NCBI GenBank assembly: GCA_947575275.1
Contig: CANPMS010000017.1
Coordinates: 1-41,096, forward strand
Direction: 5' to 3'
Length of the DNA stretch: 41,096 nt
From: an uncultured Clostridium sp.
GTDB taxonomy: Bacteria > Bacillota > Clostridia > Lachnospirales > Lachnospiraceae
The notes below the pieces were generated by a model that was not told where the DNA came from, did not search any database, and was given only the letters and a program-made list of their open reading frames with translations. Shown piece by piece: positions 34,867-41,096 of the stretch (position 1 is its first letter; every line of letters starts with the position of its first letter). The position numbers and the translations under genes are program-made.

Positions 34867-35556
34867 CTACAAATTGATTGGCACCATACAGTCGATGGCG
34901 AGGGAATTCTCTGTAACGATACAATCGCAGGCCAGGACTTCAACTCCATGAGCTGCGGCGTGAGCAAGTGCATCTGCAAACTCCGGGTGTGTGGCCCGGT
35001 TGGGCTCAAAAGAATAAGCACCTTTCATGGTGATAACAAACAGGACAGATGCGCGGCAGCCCTCGGCTGCCGCGTGTTCCAGTTCACCCAGGTGTTTGAT
35101 GCCCCGCTGTGTGGGAGCATCAGGAAAACGGGCGACGCCGTTCTGTTCTAACGTGACGCCCTTGACTTCCATAAATGCAGGTTTTCCTTCTGATTCATAA
35201 TAGAGGTCAAACCGGGAATTGCCATAACGCACCTCACGGCGCATATTGCTAAGCCCCTGGCTTGCCAGCCACTCGTAAGCCGCCTGATTGGGCGCCTGAG
35301 AGTCCATATTGACAAGTTCAGCCCCTTGTGCCATGGTTTTATACACACTGATTAAAGAGTAGTCCGTTTTTCTGCCAAGCTCAGCGGCATCGGGGTGATG
35401 CTCCAGAATCACAGAAGCCCCCGGCAGCAAAAGCTCACGGCAGCGTCCGGTATTTTTTACATGACACCTGACCTGCTTCCCCTCACAGAGTGCATAGGCA
35501 ATAAAGCGGTTGGGACGCTCTAAAAAAGTGGCGGTAACCGTGTGTTTATAGTTCAT
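34867..35556 (-). CDS. sfsA: SfsA-family protein (sugar fermentation stimulation)
   Basis: A 229-residue protein of the SfsA family, with FLERPNRFIAYA near the start, HVKNTGRCRELLLPGA, the nuclease-like YYESEGKPAFMEVKGVTLE and FPDAPTQRGIKHLGEL. The family contains a PD-(D/E)XK-like core and DNA binding has been reported for some members; its biological role is unclear. GGAGGT lies upstream of ATG 35556. The stop codon is one base from the polA stop, so the genes are convergent with no room for a terminator. Confidence 0.9.
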   Translation of the reverse strand: MNYKHTVTATFLERPNRFIAYALCEGKQVRCHVKNTGRCRELLLPGASVILEHHPDAAELGRKTDYSLISVYKTMAQGAELVNMDSQAPNQAAYEWLASQGLSNMRREVRYGNSRFDLYYESEGKPAFMEVKGVTLEQNGVARFPDAPTQRGIKHLGELEHAAAEGCRASVLFVITMKGAYSFEPNRATHPEFADALAHAAAHGVEVLACDCIVTENSLAIDCMVPINL

Positions 35557-35675
35557 AAATTCTGACCTCCGGCGCTGATTTTGAATCAATCTTGTCAGTT
35601 TTTGTTGGATTTGTCAAGGGAAATGTGGTATATTTTGTATTGATAAAAGAGATGGTTTTAAAGTGAGGGCAGAAG

Positions 35676-36143
35676 ATGGAAGAAAGAGAGAAGCCAAATA
35701 TACTGGTGAGCGCCTGTTTGCTTGGAGTGGAGTGCCGTTATAACGGAGGCGGGGAGATTCATAAGGGCGTATACAGTCTGACTGAGATTGCAAATCTGAT
35801 TCCGGTCTGTCCGGAAATCTACGGCGGGCTTTCAACGCCGCGGGAGCCGGCGGAGCAGGTTGGAAACCGGATCATTACCATAAAAGGCGCTGATGTGACA
35901 GAGCAGTATCAGAAGGGGGCTAAAGAGGCGCTGCGTCTTGCAACGCTCTTTGGGTGCGTGTGCGCACTGTTAAAGGAGCGCAGCCCATCTTGCGGCAGGG
36001 GCGAAATTTATGACGGAACGTTCAGCGGCAGCCTGATTTCCGGCAACGGCGTATGTGCGGCGCTTTTGGAAAAAAACGGAATTCCGGTGTTTGGTGAGAG
36101 TCAGGTCTTAGGCTGCCGCAGTTATCTGTGTGGAGAAAAATAG
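35676..36143 (+). CDS. DUF523 / TudS-like iron-sulfur protein
   Basis: A 155-residue protein of DUF523. The conserved cysteines are in SACLLGVECRYNG and KERSPSCGRGEIYDG. DUF523 proteins such as TudS bind a [4Fe-4S] cluster and remove sulfur from thiouracil-type compounds. Transfer of that activity here is inference from family membership. The ATG is preceded by GGGCAGAAG. The gene appears to be a single unit, with the SseB-like gene 90 bases later. Confidence 0.85.
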   Translation: MEEREKPNILVSACLLGVECRYNGGGEIHKGVYSLTEIANLIPVCPEIYGGLSTPREPAEQVGNRIITIKGADVTEQYQKGAKEALRLATLFGCVCALLKERSPSCGRGEIYDGTFSGSLISGNGVCAALLEKNGIPVFGESQVLGCRSYLCGEK

Positions 36144-36233
36144 AAATTGGACAGAAAAATGAAAGATTTTATAGAAGATATGGGAAAACTATGATATGAT
36201 GTCACCAAACCGAAAAGAGAGCGAGGTTTTTAT

Positions 36234-36698
36234 ATGAATAAAATAAATCAGTCTTCTGAGAATATCAGAAACCCGAAACTGGTACAGGCCATGCGTGATG
36301 TATTAAATAATGATAATCCTTACAGCCGCAGTGTGATGGCAGAGGCGCTGATGGAGGCGCGCCTGCTTTCTCCCGTCTGCAAGCAGACGATTCTGACGGA
36401 GATGAGCGGTCCGTCCATGAGGGTGAAGGTTGAGGATATTACCAACACGGAAGGTGAGAAATATTACCTTGCTTTCACGGATATGGACGAGTACGCTAAG
36501 TGGAATGAGGATGGAAGCCATGGCAACGCGCTGATTATGACCATGGAAGATTTCGGAAATATCCTTATTCGTCAGGTCAATGATTTGAAAGGATTTGTAG
36601 TTAATCCCTTCGGTGAAAACGTAAGCATTTCCAAAGAGCTTCTGTTGTCCCTGCTCAAGCAGCATGAGGCAAAGCAGAGAGTCAGTCAGGAGAATTGA
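36234..36698 (+). CDS. SseB-like protein
   Basis: A 154-residue protein with an SseB N-terminal-type domain. Recognisable parts are NPKLVQAMRDVL near the start, the central YYLAFTDMDEYAKWNE stretch and the C-terminal GFVVNPFGENVSISKELL. The family is named for enhanced serine sensitivity in E. coli and has no defined reaction. GCGAGG lies 7 bases before the ATG. It ends one base before coaE starts, so the two are in one operon. Confidence 0.78.
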   Translation: MNKINQSSENIRNPKLVQAMRDVLNNDNPYSRSVMAEALMEARLLSPVCKQTILTEMSGPSMRVKVEDITNTEGEKYYLAFTDMDEYAKWNEDGSHGNALIMTMEDFGNILIRQVNDLKGFVVNPFGENVSISKELLLSLLKQHEAKQRVSQEN

Positions 36699-36699
36699 T

Positions 36700-37323
36700 A
36701 TGGCAGTGCTTGGAATCACCGGGGGAGTAGGAGCCGGAAAAAGCAGGATTTTGAGAATTCTGAAGGAAGTATACGGCGCCAGGGTGATTCAGGCGGATCA
36801 GATAGCAAAAGAGCTGGAGGAGCCGGGATGTCCTGGGCTGACCGCTCTTGAGGAAGCGTTTGGAGCCGGCATTCTTGATGGGGAAGGCCGCCTTGACCGG
36901 CCGACGTTTGCACAGCTTATTTTTGGAGATCCGCAGGCGCGTGAAACGGTGAATCAGATTCTTCATCCCCTTGTCTGGCAGGAGATTAAGCGCCGGACCT
37001 CAGAGGGAAGGGAGGAGCTGGTTGCCGTGGAGGCAGCCCTGTTTGATGAACGAAGCAGGCAGTTGTGTGAGTATCTTATTTTTGTGGATGCTGATGAAAA
37101 GAGGAGAAGCCAACGTCTGATGGAGCATCGCGGCTATACCAGAACACGGTGCATTGAAATGATAAACAGCCAGCCATCCAGAACAGACTTTTTGGCGATT
37201 GCAGATTTTGTGATAGACAATAACGGTACGGTAGAACATGTGCAGCAGCAGCTTTCCCGAATCCTTGAGGAGGTTTCCCGGCGGGAGCACTCGAAAAAAA
37301 AGAAAAAAGGAACATACCAATGA
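36700..37323 (+). CDS. coaE: Dephospho-CoA kinase
   Basis: A 207-residue P-loop kinase that phosphorylates the 3'-OH of dephospho-CoA in the last step of CoA synthesis. The Walker A motif is GITGGVGAGKS near the N-terminus, followed by QADQIAKELEEPGCPGL. LHPLVWQEI, the VEAALFDE segment and the DFVIDNNG stretch near the end are family hallmarks. ATG 36700 with AGGAG at 36688-36692 is chosen over 36664. The C-terminus has an unusual lysine-rich tail. Its stop overlaps the next start as ATGA. Confidence 0.95.
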   Translation: MAVLGITGGVGAGKSRILRILKEVYGARVIQADQIAKELEEPGCPGLTALEEAFGAGILDGEGRLDRPTFAQLIFGDPQARETVNQILHPLVWQEIKRRTSEGREELVAVEAALFDERSRQLCEYLIFVDADEKRRSQRLMEHRGYTRTRCIEMINSQPSRTDFLAIADFVIDNNGTVEHVQQQLSRILEEVSRREHSKKKKKGTYQ

Positions 37324-38117
37324 GATTAGTCAGTATTTCCAGCGGAAGCAGTGGAAACTGTGTTTATATTGGTTCGGAGAATACACATATTCTGGTGGAT
37401 GCAGGAATCAGTAACAAGCGGATTGAGCAGGGGTTAAATGCAATCGGTGTAAAGGGTTCTGAGTTAAATGGCGTGGTGATTACCCATGAGCACTCGGATC
37501 ATGTAAAGGGGCTTGGGGTTCTGGCAAGGAAGCACAAAATTCCGATTTACGGAACCAGAGAAACCCTGGAGCAGACAGCGGTCATGAGTTTGCTGGGGGA
37601 TTACCCCAGTGATTTGTTAAAACCAATCAGTATTGATATAACTTTTGACGTGGGGGATTTGGAGCTTTGTCCCTTTTCTATTGATCATGACGCGGCAAAC
37701 CCGGTGGCCTACCGGGTAAGACACGGGCGTACAAACGTGGCAGTGGCAACAGATATGGGGCATTATGATCAATATATTATTGACCATCTGCAGGGGCTTC
37801 ATGCCCTTCTTTTAGAGTCTAATCATGATGTGAATATGCTTCAGGCGGGACCGTATCCTTATTACCTGAAGCGGCGGATTCTAAGCGATTACGGACATCT
37901 TTCCAATGAGAATGCAGGACGGCTTTTGAGCTGTATTCTCCACGACAACTTAAAACATATTTTGTTGGGACATTTAAGCAAGGAGAACAATTATGAGGCG
38001 CTGGCCTATGAGACTGTAAAGCTGGAGATTGACCAGAGTGATACACCTTATCGGTCAGGCGATTTTTCCATTGCAGTTGCAAAGCGTGATACCATATCAC
38101 AGATTATCAATTTATAA
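37320..38117 (+). CDS. Metallo-beta-lactamase-fold protein of the WalJ/YycJ (VicX) type
   Basis: A 265-residue MBL-fold protein. The beginning (SISSGSSGNCVYI) and the metal-binding HEHSDHVKG motif are typical of YycJ/VicX/WalJ, associated with the WalRK cell-wall regulon and reported to have exonuclease activity in DNA repair. Further ligands are probably in IDHDAANPVAY, ATDMGHYD and LGHLSKENN. The ATG overlaps the coaE stop. No walRK genes are present here, so the assignment rests on sequence alone. Confidence 0.88.
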   Translation: MRLVSISSGSSGNCVYIGSENTHILVDAGISNKRIEQGLNAIGVKGSELNGVVITHEHSDHVKGLGVLARKHKIPIYGTRETLEQTAVMSLLGDYPSDLLKPISIDITFDVGDLELCPFSIDHDAANPVAYRVRHGRTNVAVATDMGHYDQYIIDHLQGLHALLLESNHDVNMLQAGPYPYYLKRRILSDYGHLSNENAGRLLSCILHDNLKHILLGHLSKENNYEALAYETVKLEIDQSDTPYRSGDFSIAVAKRDTISQIINL

Positions 38118-38140
38118 AAATGAGGAAGGGCAGAAGAAGT

Positions 38141-38413
38141 ATGAATAAAGTAATTATTACTGTAGTAGGGAAGGATACCGTTGGGATTATTGCAAAAGTA
38201 TGTACCTATCTGGCGGAGCGCCATATCAATATTCTTGATATTTCTCAGACCATTGTTCAGGAATATTTCAATATGATGATGATTGCAGATATGGAACATA
38301 TGACGGGAACCTTCAACGAGATTGCATCAGAGCTGGAAAAGGTAGGGGAAGAAATTGGCGTGACGATTAAATGCCAGAGAGAGGAAATCTTCACAAAGAT
38401 GCACCGCATCTGA
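38141..38413 (+). CDS. ACT domain protein (UPF0237)
   Basis: A 90-residue stand-alone ACT domain: [22 protein letters not shown], then [16 protein letters not shown]. It presumably binds an amino acid or related ligand and regulates a partner. The start at ATG 38141 is preferred to 38120 because family members begin at this point. The UPF0210 gene follows 25 bases later; this pairing is conserved in many Firmicutes and implies joint function. Confidence 0.9.
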   Translation: MNKVIITVVGKDTVGIIAKVCTYLAERHINILDISQTIVQEYFNMMMIADMEHMTGTFNEIASELEKVGEEIGVTIKCQREEIFTKMHRI

Positions 38414-38438
38414 TTATGGGGAAAGGTGGAAGCTGTTT

Positions 38439-39803
38439 ATGCTGAATATGTTTGAAGTGATTGAGACGAACAATATGATTGAGCACGAAAAGTTGGATGT
38501 GCGCACAATCACCATGGGAATCAGCCTGTTGGACTGCTGCAGCGATAATCTTGAGTCGCTGAATGAAAAAATCTATAATAAGATTACCAGCTATGCAAAA
38601 AATCTGGTGTCTACCGGTGAGGCAATTTCCAGGGATTTTGGAATTCCCATTGTCAATAAGCGCATTTCTGTTACACCTATTGGGTTGGTGGGCGGCTGTG
38701 GGTGTAAAAGTCCGGAGGATTTTGTCACTATTGCAAAGACGCTGGATCGGGCGGCAAAGGAGGTAGGCGTCAACTTTATCGGCGGTTATTCCGCTCTGGT
38801 TTCCAAGGGGATGACCAATGCTGATGAGAATTTACTCCGCTCGATTCCACAAGCGCTTGCAGTCACGGAACGGGTATGCAGTTCTGTCAATGTGGGTTCT
38901 ACCAAAACCGGTCTTAATATGGACGCAGTCCGGCTGATGGGGGAGATTGTGCTGGAGACAGCAAGGGCAACGAAGGAGAATGATTCTTTGGGATGTGCAA
39001 AGCTGGTGGTGTTCTGCAATGCACCGGATGATAATCCCTTTATGGCGGGAGCATTCCACGGAGTGACCGAGGCAGATGCAGTGATCAACGTAGGTGTCAG
39101 CGGTCCGGGCGTGGTGAAAGTGGCGCTTGAGAAGGCGCGAGGTGAAAATTTTGAAGCGCTCTGTGAGACCATAAAGAAGACCGCGTTTAAAATTACCCGC
39201 GTAGGTCAGTTGGTGGCCCAGGAGGCATCAAAGCGGCTGAATATTCCCTTCGGTATTATTGATTTATCCCTGGCGCCCACCCCGGCTGTGGGAGATAGTG
39301 TGGCGGAGATTTTAGAGGAAATTGGTCTGGAACGTGTAGGCGCACCGGGCACCACGGCGGCCCTTGCCATGTTAAATGATCAAGTGAAAAAAGGCGGCGT
39401 GATGGCATCCTCCTATGTGGGAGGCTTAAGCGGCGCGTTTATCCCGGTCAGCGAGGATCAGGGAATGATTGACGCGGTTGCCATGGGGGCATTGACTCTG
39501 GAGAAGCTGGAGGCAATGACCTGCGTCTGCTCCGTGGGACTTGATATGATTGCAATCCCCGGGGATACTTCGTCGGCTACGATTGCGGGAATTATTGCGG
39601 ATGAGGCAGCAATCGGCATGGTGAACCAGAAGACTACGGCAGTTCGCGTGATTCCGGTTATGGGAAAGACAGTGGGTGATATGGTAGAGTTTGGCGGGCT
39701 TTTGGGATATGCGCCGATCATACCGGTAAACAACTATTCCTGTGAGAAATTTGTGACTCGCGGAGGCCAGATTCCGGCTCCAATCCACAGCTTTAAAAAC
39801 TGA
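38439..39803 (+). CDS. UPF0210 (DUF711/PFL) family protein
   Basis: A 454-residue protein of UPF0210, with [20 protein letters not shown] at the start, then [50 protein letters not shown] and C-terminal GGRIPAPIHS-like residues ([13 protein letters not shown]). It is a homolog of pyruvate formate-lyase-fold proteins, but no activity has been established. The first ATG at 38439 aligns with family starts. It follows the ACT gene, which likely regulates it. Confidence 0.92.
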   Translation: MLNMFEVIETNNMIEHEKLDVRTITMGISLLDCCSDNLESLNEKIYNKITSYAKNLVSTGEAISRDFGIPIVNKRISVTPIGLVGGCGCKSPEDFVTIAKTLDRAAKEVGVNFIGGYSALVSKGMTNADENLLRSIPQALAVTERVCSSVNVGSTKTGLNMDAVRLMGEIVLETARATKENDSLGCAKLVVFCNAPDDNPFMAGAFHGVTEADAVINVGVSGPGVVKVALEKARGENFEALCETIKKTAFKITRVGQLVAQEASKRLNIPFGIIDLSLAPTPAVGDSVAEILEEIGLERVGAPGTTAALAMLNDQVKKGGVMASSYVGGLSGAFIPVSEDQGMIDAVAMGALTLEKLEAMTCVCSVGLDMIAIPGDTSSATIAGIIADEAAIGMVNQKTTAVRVIPVMGKTVGDMVEFGGLLGYAPIIPVNNYSCEKFVTRGGQIPAPIHSFKN

Positions 39804-39825
39804 GCATGAGAAACAGGAAAAGAGT

Positions 39826-41010
39826 ATGGAAGAAAAACTACAGGAGCTGTTTGATACATTTTTAAATGAGAAGCTGAAACAGATGGTGTTCAGTAATCCG
39901 GTGTCACCGGAAAAGCTGGAGAAGGTAAAGCTTCGTCCGGTGATGCTTAAGGGGGAGCTTTTGTTTCAGGCTCAGGAGCAGGTTGGGAATCAGGTATTCC
40001 ACAAGAATATGTCCTTTGAAGAGACAAAAGCTTACGGAGGGCGTCTGCTGAGCGGAGATTTCCGCCAGGCGGAGGCGCTGTCCTCTCTTGGAACAGGGCT
40101 TGTACTGGTAGGAAAAAAGGGCACTGTGACGGTGAAACTGAAAAAAGCAGGGGGATCTGCCGCCGCTTTGGAATATTATCCGAAGCTCTCGGCAGACCTG
40201 CCGCTTTCTCACAACCGTATGAAACGTTATCTGCTGCCGGAGGGAACGCCGGTACCGTTTCTGGTGGATTTGGGTGTACAGACAAAGGAGGGACGGATTG
40301 TCCGGGCGAAGTATGATAAATTCCGGCAGATCAATCGTTTTTTGGAGTTTATTGATGACATTCTTCCAAAGCTGGATAAGGGTCGGGAGACCACCGTTAT
40401 TGATTTTGGCTGTGGAAAATCCTATCTGACCTTTGCCATGTACTACTACCTCCATCAGGTAAAGGGTTATCCCTTAAAGATAATCGGGCTGGACTTAAAA
40501 AAGGATGTGATTGTGCGCTGCAATCAGTTAGCCCGGCAATACGGCTATGACAGGCTTACCTTCCTCTGCGGTGATATAGCTTCCTATGACGGTGTGGATC
40601 AGGTAGATATGGTAGTGACCCTTCATGCCTGTGACACTGCTACTGACTATGCTCTGGCGAAGGCAGTCCAATGGGGCGCCAGGGTGATTTTATCGGTGCC
40701 GTGCTGCCATCATGAACTAAACGGACAGATGGAAAATGAGCTGTTAAAGCCAGTGTTGCAATATGGGCTGATTAAGGAGCGCATGGCTGCCCTTTGTACA
40801 GATGCGCTGCGGGCAGAGCTTTTAGAGAGCAGGGGCTATCGGACGCAGCTTCTGGAATTTATTGATATGGAGCATACACCGAAGAATATTCTGATTCGTG
40901 CAGTCCGCGATGGAAAACCAAAGAACAATCGAAAAGAAATTAGAAACATTTTTGAATTTTTGTCAGTCCGCCCGACCCTTTCAGAACTTTTGTGGAGCGA
41001 GAAATCATAA
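39826..41010 (+). CDS. SAM-dependent methyltransferase of the METTL25-like type
   Basis: A 394-residue protein. The N-terminal 160 residues are helical with no known domain. The Rossmann methyltransferase domain begins near residue 185: TVIDFGCGKSYLTFAMYYYL (SAM loop), IIGLDLKK, LCGDIASYD and VTLHACDTATDYAL. VPCCHHEL follows, a cysteine-histidine pair characteristic of the RRNAD1/METTL25-like family. The substrate is unknown; related proteins include RNA or protein methyltransferases. The ATG is 22 bases after the UPF0210 stop. Strong hairpins follow, so it closes the operon. Confidence 0.82.
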   Translation: MEEKLQELFDTFLNEKLKQMVFSNPVSPEKLEKVKLRPVMLKGELLFQAQEQVGNQVFHKNMSFEETKAYGGRLLSGDFRQAEALSSLGTGLVLVGKKGTVTVKLKKAGGSAAALEYYPKLSADLPLSHNRMKRYLLPEGTPVPFLVDLGVQTKEGRIVRAKYDKFRQINRFLEFIDDILPKLDKGRETTVIDFGCGKSYLTFAMYYYLHQVKGYPLKIIGLDLKKDVIVRCNQLARQYGYDRLTFLCGDIASYDGVDQVDMVVTLHACDTATDYALAKAVQWGARVILSVPCCHHELNGQMENELLKPVLQYGLIKERMAALCTDALRAELLESRGYRTQLLEFIDMEHTPKNILIRAVRDGKPKNNRKEIRNIFEFLSVRPTLSELLWSEKS

Positions 41011-41041
41011 AAATCCGTCATGGGAGTATCATGACGGATTT
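41011..41041 (+). terminator. Hairpin directly after the methyltransferase gene
   Basis: AAATCCGTCATG (41011-41022) pairs with CATGACGGATTT (41030-41041) around a seven-base loop, with T's at the 3' side. It abuts the stop codon and probably terminates the operon in the plus direction; with its A-flank it could also act on the other strand. Confidence 0.7.
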
Positions 41042-41060
41042 TGCAGACTGTAGACAAAGC

Positions 41061-41093
41061 TGGTGCTGGAGGTAATCCCCAGCACCACTTTTT
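41061..41093 (+). terminator. Second rho-independent terminator
   Basis: TGGTGCTGG (41061-41069) pairs with CCAGCACCA (41079-41087), followed by CTTTTT. It lies 20 bases after the previous hairpin, giving tandem termination at the end of the window. Confidence 0.75.
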
Positions 41094-41096
41094 CGT

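Noticed and set aside
1..41096. CRISPR array, phage structural genes, rRNA genes
   Set aside because: No regularly spaced repeats, no capsid, tail or terminase-like proteins and no rRNA sequence were seen. The only PAAR-like protein stands alone.

Overview
The window reads as a chromosomal segment of a Gram-positive Clostridia genome, most likely a gut-type Lachnospiraceae relative. This is an inference from gene content: T-box leuS, paired ACT/UPF0210 genes, a CFI-box protein, citX-citG, an SLH-domain envelope protein, a Cdd1-like HhH protein and degenerate Clostridia-type IS remnants. Most genes are moderate-GC housekeeping genes. Two blocks (about 5.6-12.4 kb and 24.1-29.7 kb) are visibly AT-rich and look acquired.

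Layout. 1-2821: promoter, T-box leader, a cluster of palindromes, then leuS. 2866-4601: exported L,D-transpeptidase-like protein and a DUF2726/CFI-box protein. 4602-5820: decayed DNA holding an IS1182-type transposase remnant and gene scraps. 5823-12381: a tightly coupled, AT-rich seven-gene lipid operon: diacylglycerol kinase-like, CDP-archaeol-synthase-like (DUF46), phosphatidylserine synthase-like, phosphatidylserine decarboxylase-like, UbiA-family transferase, a PEP-synthase/rifampin-phosphotransferase-like enzyme and a GNAT-like protein. 12459-17144: SLH protein plus a MacAB-like exporter (membrane fusion protein, ATPase, permease). 17193-20417: carB on the minus strand. 20589-22992: M19 dipeptidase facing citX-citG. 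22993-23790: ISAs1 and IS256 remnants. 23796-29644: Cdd1-like HhH protein, then a cassette with a membrane protein, two paralogous TPR lipoproteins (the second broken by an amber codon) flanking a DUF4280 PAAR-like protein, and a DUF2628-like membrane protein. 29792-31676: nitroreductase, tRNA-Leu(CAA), and an AlkA-Ogt fusion. 31842-41010: anti-sigma-like zinc-finger protein, polA, sfsA, DUF523/TudS-like, SseB-like, coaE, WalJ/YycJ-like MBL protein, ACT protein, UPF0210 protein and a SAM methyltransferase, ending at a strong terminator.

The best candidate for an undescribed system is the 5.9-12.4 kb operon. It combines the headgroup steps of phosphatidylethanolamine synthesis (CDP activation, serine transfer, decarboxylation) with a CDP-activating enzyme of the archaeal CarS type, a UbiA-family transferase (the superfamily of archaeal DGGGP synthase) and an ATP-dependent swivelling-histidine phosphotransferase. 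Together these suggest a dedicated, laterally acquired pathway for an unusual, possibly isoprenoid-containing, aminophospholipid. The second candidate is the DUF4280 protein with duplicated lipoproteins, which resembles an effector/immunity locus. The third is the leuS T-box leader: its antiterminator is intact but there appears to be no room for a normal specifier stem.
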